Assembly: GCA_002717285.1 (NCBI GenBank)
Contig: PBDF01000011.1
Span: forward strand, 1-64,000
Length of the DNA stretch: 64,000 bases
Reading direction: 5' to 3'
Source: Magnetovibrio sp.
GTDB lineage: Bacteria > Pseudomonadota > Alphaproteobacteria > Rhodospirillales_A > JABHCV01
Shown one piece after another: positions 16,995-26,833 of this stretch. The first letter of the stretch is position 1, and every line of letters starts with the position of its first letter. The notes below the pieces were generated by a model that saw only the letters and a list, made by a program, of their open reading frames with translations, was not told where the DNA came from and did not search any database. The position numbers were made by a program, and so were the translations under genes.

Positions 16995-18067
16995 CGGTTT
17001 AGCCCCCCAACCATGCCCGGCACATCAAGAGCGGAAAATCCATAATGCTTTAGCCAACGAAGATCAGACTCAAAAAAAGTTCTCAGATCAGGAATACCAT
17101 ATTTCAGCATTGCGATTCTCTCGACCCCCATGCCAAAAGCAAAGCCTTGATAGGTGGCGGAGTCAATGCCACAATTCTCCAATACCTTGGGGTTGACCAT
17201 ACCACAACCGAGTATTTCCAGCCAATCATCACCATAACCAATACGAAACTCTCCATCTGCGCGGGTGCACCCTATATCAACTTCTGCTGAAGGTTCTGTA
17301 AAAGGGAAGTAGCTTGGACGAAATCGAACAGGGAGATCATCAACCTGGAACATAGCCCTACAGAAATCTATCAGACAGCCTTTTAAATGACCCATGTGAG
17401 TATTTTCGTCTATGACAAGCCCTTCAACTTGATGAAACATTGGAGAATGAGTAGCATCGTAATCACACCGGTAGGTTCGTCCGGGCACGATAATACGAAT
17501 AGGTGGTTCCTGATCTTCCATGGTATGAATTTGCACGGGTGAGGTATGGGTCCTGAGCACTTTCCGATGACCTTTATCCTCTCCTGGTAAATAAAATGTA
17601 TCATGTTCCTGTCGTGCCGGATGCTCTGGTGGGATATTCAAAGCTGTAAAATTATACCAGTCCTCCTCAATATCTGGTCCCTCTTCAACAGTAAAACCCA
17701 TCTCACAAAAAATTGCCGTAATTTCCTCAATGACCTGACTGATGGGGTGGATGCTACCCTCACTCCTGGGTCGCACTGGTAAAGAAACATCAATTTTCTC
17801 AGCCATCAGGCGGGCGTCTAGCTCATCTCTCTCAAGAACGGACTTGCGTTCATCAAGGGCTAAACAAACTTCCGTCTTCATTGTATTTATTTTTTGTCCC
17901 CCACTTTTACGCTCATCTGGTTCTAAACCAGCGAGGCTCTTCATCAGCATAGTGATTAAGCCTTTTTTCCCCAAGGCGGAGATGCGCACAGCCTCAAGAG
18001 CAGACGTGTTCTTAGCAGCGGCAATGGCACGTAAAAGATCAACTCGAATATTATCAGCGTTGTCCAT
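16991..18067 (-). CDS. pheS: Phenylalanine-tRNA ligase alpha subunit
   Basis: Catalytic subunit of PheRS, a class II synthetase; 358 residues from the chosen start. It has an N-terminal coiled-coil arm (about 1-90) and then the catalytic core with [12 protein letters not shown], the motif 2 region [20 protein letters not shown], and motif 3 [18 protein letters not shown] near the end. The frame extends upstream to a TTG at 18085, but the ATG at 18067 is preceded by GAAGGTAG at a good distance and gives the usual N-terminus. It is followed by pheT with a 4-nt ATGA overlap, and lies 105 nt downstream of rplT in the same direction. Confidence 0.96.
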   Translation of the reverse strand: MDNADNIRVDLLRAIAAAKNTSALEAVRISALGKKGLITMLMKSLAGLEPDERKSGGQKINTMKTEVCLALDERKSVLERDELDARLMAEKIDVSLPVRPRSEGSIHPISQVIEEITAIFCEMGFTVEEGPDIEEDWYNFTALNIPPEHPARQEHDTFYLPGEDKGHRKVLRTHTSPVQIHTMEDQEPPIRIIVPGRTYRCDYDATHSPMFHQVEGLVIDENTHMGHLKGCLIDFCRAMFQVDDLPVRFRPSYFPFTEPSAEVDIGCTRADGEFRIGYGDDWLEILGCGMVNPKVLENCGIDSATYQGFAFGMGVERIAMLKYGIPDLRTFFESDLRWLKHYGFSALDVPGMVGGLNR

Positions 18068-18172
18068 TTGATTAACTACCTTCAATTAAGCAAAAATATA
18101 CAGGAGAACGTAGCCAAAGAGCCAGCTCCTTAGAAATAAAATTCCTGATGTTTGAACCTTTGCTTAAAAGGA

Positions 18173-18535
18173 TCAGGATTTAGCGAGAGCTGCCTCGGCT
18201 TCAACAACAAGGGCCTTGAAGGCCTCGGGCTCACTAATCGCCAAATCTGATAGGACCTTGCGATCTAATTCGATTCTAGCTTTTGCAAGCCCGCACATAA
18301 AACGAGAATAGTTCATACCGTATTGTCGCGAGCCTGCGTTAATTCTCTGAATCCACAAACGACGAAATTGTCGTTTTTTTGTACGGCGATCTCGATATGC
18401 GTACTGCAAGCCCTTTTCAACGCGCTCAATAGCCACGCGGAAACTGGTAGAGGAGCGACCACGGTAACCTCGTGCCATATTTAAAATTTTCTTGTGACGG
18501 GCGTGGGCGGTTTTTCCACCTTTAACTCTAGCCAT
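18173..18535 (-). CDS. rplT: 50S ribosomal protein L20
   Basis: Ribosomal protein L20, needed for early assembly of the large subunit; 120 residues, the family's normal size. The typical start [19 protein letters not shown] and the basic helical segment [17 protein letters not shown] are both present. It follows rpmI after 20 nt and precedes pheS, the classical order. In several bacteria L20 represses its own rpmI-rplT message; I did not identify the RNA site here. Confidence 0.97.
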   Translation of the reverse strand: MARVKGGKTAHARHKKILNMARGYRGRSSTSFRVAIERVEKGLQYAYRDRRTKKRQFRRLWIQRINAGSRQYGMNYSRFMCGLAKARIELDRKVLSDLAISEPEAFKALVVEAEAALAKS

Positions 18536-18555
18536 TTTCCAGTTCCCTAAATTAA

Positions 18556-18753
18556 TTAGCCATTTGGCATGTATGATTTAACAATCCTGGCATCTTGTGG
18601 ACACAAAATCATTGTGCCGCGCGCTTTACGCTTCATTTTCTGTGGCCGCTTACTCATGCCATGCTGTTTCAAAGCAACATTGCCGCGAACCTTACCAGAA
18701 CCGGTAAGACGAAAGCGTTTTTTTGCACTTGATTTAGTCTTTAACTTGGGCAT
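18556..18753 (-). CDS. rpmI: 50S ribosomal protein L35
   Basis: Ribosomal protein L35, 65 residues and strongly basic, with the family start [14 protein letters not shown] and the motif [14 protein letters not shown]. It is the first gene of the rpmI-rplT pair and sits about 75 nt downstream of a strong sigma70-like promoter. It is separated from infC by about 420 nt, so it can be expressed independently of thrS-infC. Confidence 0.97.
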   Translation of the reverse strand: MPKLKTKSSAKKRFRLTGSGKVRGNVALKQHGMSKRPQKMKRKARGTMILCPQDARIVKSYMPNG

Positions 18754-19174
18754 TTCACATTCCTCAATATGTTAGGTTGTGTTCTGAACGATTAGGAATG
18801 CCAAGCCATTCCACTTGCGAAGCCGGTTTATAGATGGACAATGAGGGAATTGCAAGGAGTTCATGTTGTGTTATACAAATAGAATGCAACTTTTAAATCT
18901 CTTCACCGACCAAAACAAAAGCAGGCAAGAAATTAAACATTTAAAAAAAACCTACAAAAAAATAAAAAGGGCATGTCTTCAGTCACAAGAACCAAATGTC
19001 GAATGCCGTTGGAATTAAGTTTCACCCTCAGAAACTATCATAAAAATTGATTACCATTCTCTTTGTTTGTTGGAAAAAGTGTTTACCAACTTGGTTAAAT
19101 TCTAGATTTTAGATAAAAATCAAATATTACTTTAGGCTTCAATTGGGTACTACACTATTTACAATGTTGGTAAA
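18754..19174. other. infC-rpmI intergenic region
   Basis: 421 bases between infC and rpmI, much longer than usual inside this operon. The rpmI-proximal third carries the promoter at 18827-18855 and a short leader. The infC-proximal part is AT-rich with oligo-A stretches. I saw no gene and no convincing terminator hairpin. Confidence 0.5.
18827..18855 (-). promoter_or_regulatory. Sigma70-like promoter of rpmI-rplT
   Basis: On the minus strand TTGCAA (18855-18850) is followed after exactly 17 nt by TATAAA (18832-18827). This would start transcription near 18820, leaving a leader of roughly 65 nt before rpmI. The spacing and both boxes are close to consensus; position and orientation fit. Confidence 0.65.
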
Positions 19175-19711
19175 TCATTTTGGAGCTACAATCATAATCA
19201 TCAACCGTCCCTCCAAGCGCGGAAGCTGCTCAACCTTAACCTCCTCGTCTAGATCTGCACGTATTCTGTTAAGAACGTCCATTCCTAATTCTTGATGAGC
19301 CATTTCACGGCCTCTAAAACGAATTGTAAACTTAACCTTATCCTCGTTACCTAGAAATCGACGTGCGCTTCGCATTTTAACATCATAGTCATGTACATCT
19401 ATGCTTGGCCTCATCTTTATTTCTTTAACTTCTATTATTTTTTGCTTTTTTCGTGCCTCATTACGTCTTTTTTGTTCTTCGTATTTATACTTTCCGTAAT
19501 CAAGTATTTTACAGACTGGAGGATTAGCATTTGGTGACACTTCCACCAAATCAAAACCAGCATTACTTGCCAATTCTATGCCTTCATCAACAGAAATAAC
19601 ACCGATCATCTCACCATCAACACCTACTACACGCACATTTTCAGCGTCGATCATTTCATTAACGCGTGGGCCCTTTCGGGCCGGCAGCTGATTCATTGGA
19701 CGTCTTGATAT
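19175..19711 (-). CDS. infC: Translation initiation factor IF-3 (probable AUA start)
   Basis: IF-3 binds the 30S subunit and rejects wrong start codons. The body matches the family: N-domain with GPRVNEMI and DLVEVSPNANPPVCKILDYG, a charged linker, and C-domain with KEIKMRPSIDVHDYDVK and FTIRFRGREMAH. An ATG at 19696 would give 173 residues, but it has no ribosome site within reach. AGGAG at 19724-19720 lies 8 nt before ATA at 19711. That ATA opens the same frame directly after a stop codon and adds Ser-Arg-Arg-Pro, resembling the usual alphaproteobacterial IF-3 beginning. I therefore choose ATA (178 residues). Rare start codons in infC are known to allow autoregulation by IF-3. It lies 31 nt after thrS. 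Confidence 0.93.
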   Translation of the reverse strand: MSRRPMNQLPARKGPRVNEMIDAENVRVVGVDGEMIGVISVDEGIELASNAGFDLVEVSPNANPPVCKILDYGKYKYEEQKRRNEARKKQKIIEVKEIKMRPSIDVHDYDVKMRSARRFLGNEDKVKFTIRFRGREMAHQELGMDVLNRIRADLDEEVKVEQLPRLEGRLMIMIVAPK

Positions 19712-19742
19712 TTAAAACTCTCCTACTTCAATTTATAAAAAA

Positions 19743-21662
19743 TTAGGCAAGCGGTCCTGCCGCTTCTTCCTTAAGTCTAGCAACTGCCTCTGAGAGCGCA
19801 ACTATTTCTTGGTCCCTTCCTCCCAATCGGCGAATAGCAACAGTGCCATCAGCGGCCTCGCGTTCTCCCACCACGAGAATTGCCGGCACTTTGCCGACAG
19901 AATGTTCTCGTATCTTATAGTTGATCTTTTCGTTACGCAAATCAAGTTCAGCGCGAAGGCCGGCCGCCTTCAGTTCAGCCTGGACGCAGCGCGCATATTT
20001 GTCCGTATCATTTGTAATATTGGCGACAACGACTTGAACTGGTGACAGCCAAAGCGGTAATCGACCGGCATAGTTTTCAATTAGGATTCCTGTGAAACGC
20101 TCTAAAGACCCAAAAAGTGCACGGTGTAACATAACCGGTCGCTTTTTTTCACCTTCCTCGTCTATGTAATTGACGTCAAGACGTTCTGGCAAATTCATGT
20201 CTACTTGCAAGGTTCCACACTGCCATTCTCGCCCTATGGCATCGCGGAGTACAAATTCAAGCTTTGGTCCGTAGAAAGCTCCTTCCCCAGGGTTATAACT
20301 GTAATCACCAAACCCCATTCTTTCCAGTGCGCCCTTAAGACTGGACTCAAGAAGATCCCAAACGTCATCTGAACCAATTCGATTTTCTGGCCGATCAGAA
20401 AATTTGATGCGTATGTCTTCGAACCCAAAATCTTTGTAAATATCCATGATCAGCTCAACGACAATTCGGCACTCTTCTTCCATCTGTTTTGGCGTACAAA
20501 AGATGTGAGCGTCATCCTGAGTAAACTCGCGAACCCGCATCAACCCATGTAGTGCTCCTGATGGCTCATAACGATTTACCTTGCCGAATTCTGCAATACG
20601 CCGTGGCAGGTCACGGTATGATGTAATACCTTGCTTGTACACTTGAATACCACCTGGACAATTCATTGGCTTCAAGGCAAATATCCGGTCATCCTCAGTC
20701 TGCGTCAGGAACATATTTTCGCCAAACTTTTCCCAATGGCCAGATTTCTCCCATAGTGAACGATCCATAACTGTAGGTGTGGAAATCTCTACATACCCCG
20801 CATTGTCTTGGCGTATACGCATATAATCGATTAACTTGCTGAATAGTGTCCAGCCGTTGGGGTGCCAAAAGACAGCCCCAGGGGCATCCTCTTGAAAATG
20901 GAACAAATTCATTTCCCTGCCCAAACGTCGGTGATCACGTTTTTCAGCTTCTTCAAGCATGTGTAAGTATTGCTTAAGCTGTTTTTTGTCTGGCCAAGCA
21001 GTTCCATAAACACGTTGTAACATTTCATTACTGGAGTCACCACGCCAGTATGCTCCTGCCAGTTTCATCAGCTTAAAATGTGAACCTATTTTACCAGTCG
21101 ACGGTAGATGTGGGCCACGGCATAAATCAGTAAAATCACCCTGTTTGTATACAGTAATGATCTCATTCTCAGGTAGGTCATTGATCAATTCTACCTTGTA
21201 TGACTGACCTCTTTTTTGAAAATATTCAATAGCTTCACCACGTGTCCACTCTTCACGAATGATTTCCTCATCACGGTCAACAATTTCATGCATACGAGAT
21301 TCAATCTTTTCCAGGTCTTCCGGTGTGAACGGGGTTTGCAAAGAAAAATCATAGTAGAAACCATTTTTAATGGACGGCCCTATTGTGACCTGAGCATCCG
21401 GATACAACTCAAGAACTGCTTCAGCCAAAACATGGGCAGTATCATGACACAACAAATCAAGAGCACCCTCATCTTTTGAAGTAACGATAGAAACGGTTGT
21501 ATCAACATCAAAACGTGTCGACAGATCTAACATGTCATCACCAACACGGACGGCCAGAGCTGCTTTTGCTAGTCCTGGGCCAATGTCAGCGGCCAGCTCA
21601 GTGCCTGTAACGGGTCCTTCAAAATTCCTGACACTTCCGTCAGGGAGTGTAATTGCCACCAT
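19743..21662 (-). CDS. thrS: Threonine-tRNA ligase
   Basis: Class II synthetase charging tRNA-Thr; 639 residues, the standard bacterial length. Order: N-terminal TGS domain (1-60); editing domain with the [11 protein letters not shown] metal/His motif (about 73-83); catalytic core with the zinc cysteine in [20 protein letters not shown], and motif 3 [16 protein letters not shown]-terminal anticodon-binding domain ending with [14 protein letters not shown]. The start is ATG with AGAAG about 10 nt upstream. It heads the thrS-infC-rpmI-rplT-pheS-pheT cluster. A perfect -35 box (TTGACA, 21729-21724) lies just after the preceding gene, so it probably has its own promoter. Confidence 0.97.
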   Translation of the reverse strand: MVAITLPDGSVRNFEGPVTGTELAADIGPGLAKAALAVRVGDDMLDLSTRFDVDTTVSIVTSKDEGALDLLCHDTAHVLAEAVLELYPDAQVTIGPSIKNGFYYDFSLQTPFTPEDLEKIESRMHEIVDRDEEIIREEWTRGEAIEYFQKRGQSYKVELINDLPENEIITVYKQGDFTDLCRGPHLPSTGKIGSHFKLMKLAGAYWRGDSSNEMLQRVYGTAWPDKKQLKQYLHMLEEAEKRDHRRLGREMNLFHFQEDAPGAVFWHPNGWTLFSKLIDYMRIRQDNAGYVEISTPTVMDRSLWEKSGHWEKFGENMFLTQTEDDRIFALKPMNCPGGIQVYKQGITSYRDLPRRIAEFGKVNRYEPSGALHGLMRVREFTQDDAHIFCTPKQMEEECRIVVELIMDIYKDFGFEDIRIKFSDRPENRIGSDDVWDLLESSLKGALERMGFGDYSYNPGEGAFYGPKLEFVLRDAIGREWQCGTLQVDMNLPERLDVNYIDEEGEKKRPVMLHRALFGSLERFTGILIENYAGRLPLWLSPVQVVVANITNDTDKYARCVQAELKAAGLRAELDLRNEKINYKIREHSVGKVPAILVVGEREAADGTVAIRRLGGRDQEIVALSEAVARLKEEAAGPLA

Positions 21663-21700
21663 AAAAAAACGTCTTCTATCTAAAATATCTTTATTGTTGA

Positions 21701-21729
21701 GAATGCATAACCATCACCCTTTGTGTCAA
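21701..21729 (-). promoter_or_regulatory. Possible thrS promoter
   Basis: TTGACA (21729-21724, minus strand) begins 5 nt after the stop of the glycosyltransferase gene. At 17 nt it is followed by GCATTC, a poor -10 box, with TATGCA slightly closer. The -35 box is perfect and the site lies 40-65 nt before thrS, but the -10 is uncertain. Confidence 0.35.
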
Positions 21730-21734
21730 GCATA

Positions 21735-22658
21735 TCAGGCAATAGAGACAGCTTTTACACTTTCAACAGTAATATCTTTAATATTTGGCTTCCTTAAATA
21801 AGTAACATGAGGGCCGCGCTGGCCGCACAATGCTGGGTCTGATGAATTGCCATAAAGTACTACTGTTCGACGCCCCACAGCCGCAATCAAATGCATTGGG
21901 CCCGTATCATTACCTACAGATAATCTAGCTTGCCGGGCCAAAGTTGCAATTTGTAATAATGAAGTTTGCCCGCACAAATTGATGGCTTGAGGACAATTTA
22001 TAGAAATTTCCTCCAAGATTTCTGCCTCTGAAATCCCACCCAGCAAAATTGGCACCAAACCTTCAACAAAAAACTGCCTTGCTAGTTCGCTATATTTTTC
22101 TGTAGACCAGCGTTTTTTGGGTCGGTGGATAGCTCCACCGGGGACCAATAAGACAAAATCATTAGGAAGAGCAAACTGATCGACGGGAGCATTAAGGAAA
22201 TCTAGTGACTCTGTTATACCGGCAACTTTAACACCCGCTATTTCTAACTGTTCGGCTTGACGTTCTATGGTGTGCATTAAATCCCGCCTAGGATTTTTGT
22301 GTGGGTGCGAGCAGCCACTTGCAATTCCTGACCATTCAGGATTTTGTCGAGGCCAGAAAAAAAGACGATAAAAGGAACTTCTGTCTGAAGTCTGAAGATC
22401 ATACACTCGCTCAAAGCCACCAGAGCGCAGCTGGGCCCTTAGAGAAACCCATTCACTAATGGCTAACACCTTCGGTTTGTTGTCAACCCAAATCTGATCA
22501 AATAAACTACTTGCTTCAGCTAACTCAACAAAAGGTTTACTTGTAAGCAAAGTGATATGACTATTTGGATGGTGATTACGTATGGCTGTGAAAGGACGAA
22601 TCGCCTGTATAAAATCTCCTAAGGCCGCCAACTTGATAACTAGAATATTACCTGCCAT
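21735..22658 (-). CDS. Glycosyltransferase family 9 (heptosyltransferase-like)
   Basis: About 307 residues with the two-Rossmann GT-B fold of ADP-heptose:LPS heptosyltransferases. The N-terminus ILVIKLAALGDFIQAIRPF is characteristic of the family, as is the C-terminal donor-binding motif GNDTGPMHLIAAVG followed by VVLYGNSSDP. It probably adds a sugar to lipopolysaccharide core at the cytoplasmic face of the inner membrane. A GTG at 22664 is possible, but ATG at 22658 has AGG at a better distance. The 5' end overlaps the preceding glycosyltransferase gene, so the two are coupled. The exact sugar and acceptor cannot be read from the sequence. Confidence 0.88.
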   Translation of the reverse strand: MAGNILVIKLAALGDFIQAIRPFTAIRNHHPNSHITLLTSKPFVELAEASSLFDQIWVDNKPKVLAISEWVSLRAQLRSGGFERVYDLQTSDRSSFYRLFFWPRQNPEWSGIASGCSHPHKNPRRDLMHTIERQAEQLEIAGVKVAGITESLDFLNAPVDQFALPNDFVLLVPGGAIHRPKKRWSTEKYSELARQFFVEGLVPILLGGISEAEILEEISINCPQAINLCGQTSLLQIATLARQARLSVGNDTGPMHLIAAVGRRTVVLYGNSSDPALCGQRGPHVTYLRKPNIKDITVESVKAVSIA

Positions 22659-23820
22659 TTTCACCTAAAATCTCGTCATAAACTGAGAGCGTCTTGGCAC
22701 ACATCATTGATTTTGAAAATTTTGCTCGAACGTTCTTCACAGCTTTCTCTGCAAGAGCCACGCGCGCATTTCCATCAAGAGCAAGCACGTGCTCGATAGC
22801 ATTTGTCAATGCTGGAACATCTCCAGGCGGAACCAACCAACCTGTTTCCCCCTGTATGACAGTTTCAAGCGCACCACCATGGTTCGTCGCAATAACGGGA
22901 CGACCTAAGGCCTGAGCTTCCGGAATGATTCGACCAAAAGCTTCGGGATCCATCGAAGCAGAAACAACCACATCCGTGAGCATATAGGCCGCTGGCATGT
23001 CAGAACAATTTTCAATTATCCTAACTATCTCGTTCAATCCATTGACACTTATAAGATTCTCCAATTCCCTTCGGTAATTAGATCGCCCTTGATCTGAGCC
23101 CACCAATAAACAGCGAATGTCTTTACGGCCAAGCGTAGCAATAGCCTCGATAAAAAAAGATTGACCCTTCCAGCGTGTCAGGCGACCTGGTAACATAATT
23201 ACCGGTAATCCATCTTCTAACCGCCACTCGTTTGCCAATGCCACCACCCTTTGAGCTGGCACCTTATTCGCATCAAAACGATCAAGATCAACACCCCGGT
23301 GAATAATCCTCAACTTAGTCAAGGGAATACCATAATTTTTGCGAATATGCCCGGCAATAAAGGTAGAATTAGCAATGACCCTTCTCCCTTGTGTCATGAT
23401 AGCGTTGTAACGACGCTTCAAGCGCCCACCAAAAGAATAAACGCCATGAAAGGTAGTTACAAAAGGCACGCCACACTTCTTTGCTGCAAACCACGCACTC
23501 CAAGCTGGAGCCCTGGAACGGGCGTGAACAATATTGACACCTCTATCTCGAATAATCTTGGTTAATCTCCAGGCATTTGCATACATAATTAAAGGGTTTT
23601 TGCTGTCAACTGGCAGAGTAATATGTTCTGTTTGCGTTCGGACGAGCTCATGTTCCATTGGCCCACCAGCTGAAACAACTATTGAACGCCCCCCCGCCTT
23701 GCTTATAGCAGAGGCAATTTCAATAGTTGTACGCTCAACACCACCCTGAGCTAAAGCAGGAAGCACCTGCATCACAGTAGGGCGCAATCCACTCTTATCA
23801 CTACCAAATGCATATATCAT
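22648..23820 (-). CDS. Glycosyltransferase family 4 (GT-B)
   Basis: 390 residues. The N-terminal domain opens with VMQVLPALAQGGVERTTIEI, typical of GT4 enzymes, and the C-terminal domain carries GRLTRWKGQSFFIEA and the nucleotide-sugar motif EAFGRIIPEAQALGRPVIA followed by GETGWLVPPGD. Such enzymes transfer sugars from nucleotide donors during lipopolysaccharide or capsule synthesis in the cytoplasm. The 3' end overlaps the GT9 gene by about 11 nt, which indicates one transcription unit. The start could also be the internal Met at residue 17; the first ATG is kept. Donor and acceptor are unknown. Confidence 0.9.
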   Translation of the reverse strand: MIYAFGSDKSGLRPTVMQVLPALAQGGVERTTIEIASAISKAGGRSIVVSAGGPMEHELVRTQTEHITLPVDSKNPLIMYANAWRLTKIIRDRGVNIVHARSRAPAWSAWFAAKKCGVPFVTTFHGVYSFGGRLKRRYNAIMTQGRRVIANSTFIAGHIRKNYGIPLTKLRIIHRGVDLDRFDANKVPAQRVVALANEWRLEDGLPVIMLPGRLTRWKGQSFFIEAIATLGRKDIRCLLVGSDQGRSNYRRELENLISVNGLNEIVRIIENCSDMPAAYMLTDVVVSASMDPEAFGRIIPEAQALGRPVIATNHGGALETVIQGETGWLVPPGDVPALTNAIEHVLALDGNARVALAEKAVKNVRAKFSKSMMCAKTLSVYDEILGENGR

Positions 23821-23915
23821 TTTATTTGCGTCACCTACGGCACCGTTATTGTTATATTCATCAACCTATTTCATTATACCCTATGTTACTGTCAACAGGA
23901 GAGTTAAAATTTACA

Positions 23916-24686
23916 ATGAGTAATTTGACATCCACCCATAAGATATTATCACGGCACGATGGCACTTCAATTGCGTACAATCGTCTTGAGGGTAAAACAG
24001 CAGGCGTCGTCTTCTTGAGTGGCTTCATGTCTGACATGACTGGGTCTAAGGCATTGGCGCTAGAGATGTACTGCAAACAACGTGGACAAGCCTTTTTACG
24101 ATTCGATTATACAGGCCACGGAAAGTCCTCGGGATCTTTTAGTGAGGGTACCATAAGCAAGTGGACAGAAGATGCTATCTTTGCCATTGAAAAGCTGAGT
24201 GATGGGCCACAAGTCCTTGTGGGCTCTTCCATGGGTGGTTGGATTATGCTATTAGTTGCACTTCGACTTCAAGACAGAATTTCTGGTTTGATCGGACTTG
24301 CTGCCGCACCAGACTTTACAGAGGACTTGATTTACAAAAAACTAAGTGATCAGCAACACCGTGAAATGCAACGCAATGGTTACATTTTTCTACCGTGTGA
24401 TTACGATGACGAGCCTTACCAAATTACCCGGACTTTAATTGAGGATGGTCGCAAAAATTTGTTATTGAGAAATAAGATCCAAATAACCCAGCCCGTTCGG
24501 CTTATACAAGGCCTAAAGGACAGGGATGTACCTTGGGCCACATCTCTACGTATACAGCATAAATTAATTGGAGAAGATGTGGAAACTATACTAATTAAAA
24601 GTGGTGACCACCGGCTTTCAAGGCCCCAAGACCTTACACAGCTTACAAAAACTCTTGATTTGTTACTTGATGAAATTTCATCATAA
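23916..24686 (+). CDS. Alpha/beta hydrolase
   Basis: 256-residue serine hydrolase of the alpha/beta fold. The nucleophile elbow is GSSMGG (Ser105), preceded by FDYTGHGKSSG, and the C-terminal catalytic His is in GDHRLSRP, with a preceding Asp in GLKDRDVPW. It resembles the ABHD10-like thioesterase/esterase group; the substrate is not deducible. The frame is open from 23808, but the ATG at 23916 gives the conventional N-terminus (MSNLTSTHKIL). An AGGAGAG lies further upstream than ideal, so the start is not certain. It is transcribed divergently from the glycosyltransferases. Confidence 0.85.
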   Translation: MSNLTSTHKILSRHDGTSIAYNRLEGKTAGVVFLSGFMSDMTGSKALALEMYCKQRGQAFLRFDYTGHGKSSGSFSEGTISKWTEDAIFAIEKLSDGPQVLVGSSMGGWIMLLVALRLQDRISGLIGLAAAPDFTEDLIYKKLSDQQHREMQRNGYIFLPCDYDDEPYQITRTLIEDGRKNLLLRNKIQITQPVRLIQGLKDRDVPWATSLRIQHKLIGEDVETILIKSGDHRLSRPQDLTQLTKTLDLLLDEISS

Positions 24687-24752
24687 ATTTTTTCAAGATT
24701 GCTCTCAGATATCTCTGAATCTCAACTTTTTTCTACTCACAGCTCAAAATAG

Positions 24753-25619
24753 TTAATCTCCACCCTCTAGTATAGCCCTGAGCCCCTGACGATAATCCGG
24801 ATATAGCAATTTCACACCTAAATCTTCTTTTATGCGTCTGTTATTAACTCGCTTATTATCCCCCCAAAATGTCAAAGCCATTGGCGACATTTCTTTTTTT
24901 GCTTCTTCAAAAGACTGTACCAAAGGAGGTTTGATGCCCAACAATTCGCACGCAAAAGTTACGACTTGTATGGGAGGTGCCGGTTCATCATCACAAACAT
25001 TATAAATTTGCCCAGAATTCGGAGTGGCCATAGATGTTGCAAGAATGCGAACTAGATCATCCACATGAATACGTGAAAATACCTGGCCGGGCTTATCGAT
25101 CCTTTTTGCCCGTCTCTGTCGTACATCGTCTAAAACACAACGTTTTGGACCATAAATTCCAGCGATACGAAATATGTGTGCATTTAGCTCAAGCCAGCGA
25201 CTTTCAGCATCAACTCTGCGACTTGCTCGCACCGAAGTCGGCTCAAGTACATCACCCTCTTTTACTGTATCACCATTACGATTGCCATAAACCCCTGTCG
25301 TTGATAAATAACCTATCCACTTAAAAGTGTTGCAGAGGTCAGAAATGTTTTTTCCATGTGTATCAAGGACAGTATCTCCATATTGGTCTGGAGGTACTGA
25401 TGATAAAAGATGAGATGCGCTCATCATCTTGGCTGCTGGATTTTCAAGAGGGCACCCACGATCAAAAAGAAGTGCCTCAATGCCCAGATTTTCGATCTCT
25501 TTCACTCTCTTTTTATCTCGGACTGTGCCAGCCACCTCCCAGCCTTTAGACAACAAATATAGCGCAAGACGAAGTGCAGTATACCCAAGACCAAAACAAA
25601 AAAGACGTGGTTTAATCAT
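24753..25619 (-). CDS. NAD(P)-dependent epimerase/dehydratase-like protein (YeeZ type)
   Basis: 288 residues of the extended SDR/Rossmann superfamily. The N-terminal dinucleotide loop is FGLGYTALRLALYL, a GxGYxxxxLA variant typical of the YeeZ group rather than the GxxGxxG of classical epimerases. STTGVYGNRNGD stands in the active-site region and IHVDDLVRIL late in the domain is typical of the family. The substrate is unknown; these proteins are often annotated as sugar-nucleotide epimerases without proof. It is a single gene, on the opposite strand to both neighbours. Confidence 0.8.
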   Translation of the reverse strand: MIKPRLFCFGLGYTALRLALYLLSKGWEVAGTVRDKKRVKEIENLGIEALLFDRGCPLENPAAKMMSASHLLSSVPPDQYGDTVLDTHGKNISDLCNTFKWIGYLSTTGVYGNRNGDTVKEGDVLEPTSVRASRRVDAESRWLELNAHIFRIAGIYGPKRCVLDDVRQRRAKRIDKPGQVFSRIHVDDLVRILATSMATPNSGQIYNVCDDEPAPPIQVVTFACELLGIKPPLVQSFEEAKKEMSPMALTFWGDNKRVNNRRIKEDLGVKLLYPDYRQGLRAILEGGD

Positions 25620-25727
25620 AATGTGTCGATACCCCTAAATTTACATCCCCAAAAAGGTGGACAAACAACATTGTATGAATCATACGGGAGTCTATGTTAA
25701 AAAGGTTTCGGCAAAAAGAGAAACAAA

Positions 25728-26168
25728 ATGGATGATCCCAAACCTATCAAGCTACAAGCCTATAAAATATCATGCGGACATGCTGTACTTAAACCTGACG
25801 AAGTGAACAAAAAAAATCTTTACATAAAGGCAGAACGCAAAGGTGCAGATTATATTCACCACTACTTGATACAAATAGGCTTTTTTAAGACTAATAATTT
25901 AAGTTTAATTTATATTGATCCAGAAGAGAACCTTATTGACAGAGGCTATATTCCAACCTTTGCTCTTTCGAGCTCCAAAACATACAAAAAACCTGAAATT
26001 GGACATATTTTTGAAAATAATAACGGCACCTTCTTAAAGGTCATTGAAACCATAAGATCACAAAAGATGTTTGCCTTTATAGACATTTATTCAGGAGAGG
26101 TCAGACGAAGGCAAGAGCGCAAAATCACCCAAGTATACGATTGTTGGGAAATAATTAGTGTCACTTAA
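25728..26168 (+). CDS. Hypothetical protein, 146 residues
   Basis: Not recognised. The frame is clear, with GAGAAACAAA shortly before the ATG. The product is hydrophilic and rich in Lys, Ile and Tyr, without a signal peptide or membrane segment. It looks like a mostly beta, cytoplasmic protein (short strands such as NLSLIYIDPEENLI and KMFAFIDIYSGEV), with two Cys. It ends in a 4-nt convergent overlap with the GST gene. Nothing around it points to a function. Confidence 0.65.
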   Translation: MDDPKPIKLQAYKISCGHAVLKPDEVNKKNLYIKAERKGADYIHHYLIQIGFFKTNNLSLIYIDPEENLIDRGYIPTFALSSSKTYKKPEIGHIFENNNGTFLKVIETIRSQKMFAFIDIYSGEVRRRQERKITQVYDCWEIISVT

Positions 26169-26833
26169 AAGTCCAAGTTTGCGTAATGTTTTGAGGGGGG
26201 AGCACCCGGAATGTAATCTGAAAGTAGGGGGCGAAAACTAGGCCGTGACTTAATACGGACGTACCATTCTTTGGCTGAGGGATAGTCATCCCAAGGCACA
26301 TCACCTAAATAATCGATAGCAGAAAGGTGTGCTGCAGCAGTAATATCAGCAAGTGTCAATTCATTCCCAGCCAGCCATTTGCGCCTCTCTACTAAATAGG
26401 AAATATATGAAAGGTGAGTGCTTATGTTGCTATGACCAGCCCTGATTGCTTTAGAGTCAGGAGCACCTAACCCAAGGAACCTTTTCATCACTTTTTCACC
26501 AACTAAATTCTCGGTAACCTCTTTATTGAATTTATCATCAAACCAGTCAACAATTCTACGTACTTCTGCCCGCTCCAAAGGATGACGGCCAATGAGAGGG
26601 GGCTCAGGATGAATTTCATCAAGAAATTCACTAATGACATTACTGCCAGATAGAGCAGGACCTCCTGGCTCTAGAAGAACTGGGACAGACCCAGCTGGAT
26701 TGAGAGCAAGAAACTCCTTACGCCTTTCCCAGACATTTTCAACTTGCAAATTGACATCGATTTTCTTTTCATGAAGAACAATTCGGACCTTTCTACAAAA
26801 TGGTGAAAGCCACAAATGATAAAGTGTTTGCAT
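26165..26833 (-). CDS. Glutathione S-transferase family protein
   Basis: 222 residues. The N-terminal thioredoxin-like domain has LSPFCRKVRIVLHEK (Cys13 near the glutathione site), the cis-Pro motif NPAGSVPVLL and SNVISEFLDE for gamma-Glu binding. The all-helical C-terminal domain contains WLAGNELTLADITAAAHLSAIDYLGD, the usual hydrophobic core motif. It conjugates or reduces substrates with glutathione in the cytoplasm; the substrate is unknown. It converges with the unknown gene at 25728 (4-nt overlap of ends). Confidence 0.9.
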   Translation of the reverse strand: MQTLYHLWLSPFCRKVRIVLHEKKIDVNLQVENVWERRKEFLALNPAGSVPVLLEPGGPALSGSNVISEFLDEIHPEPPLIGRHPLERAEVRRIVDWFDDKFNKEVTENLVGEKVMKRFLGLGAPDSKAIRAGHSNISTHLSYISYLVERRKWLAGNELTLADITAAAHLSAIDYLGDVPWDDYPSAKEWYVRIKSRPSFRPLLSDYIPGAPPSKHYANLDF

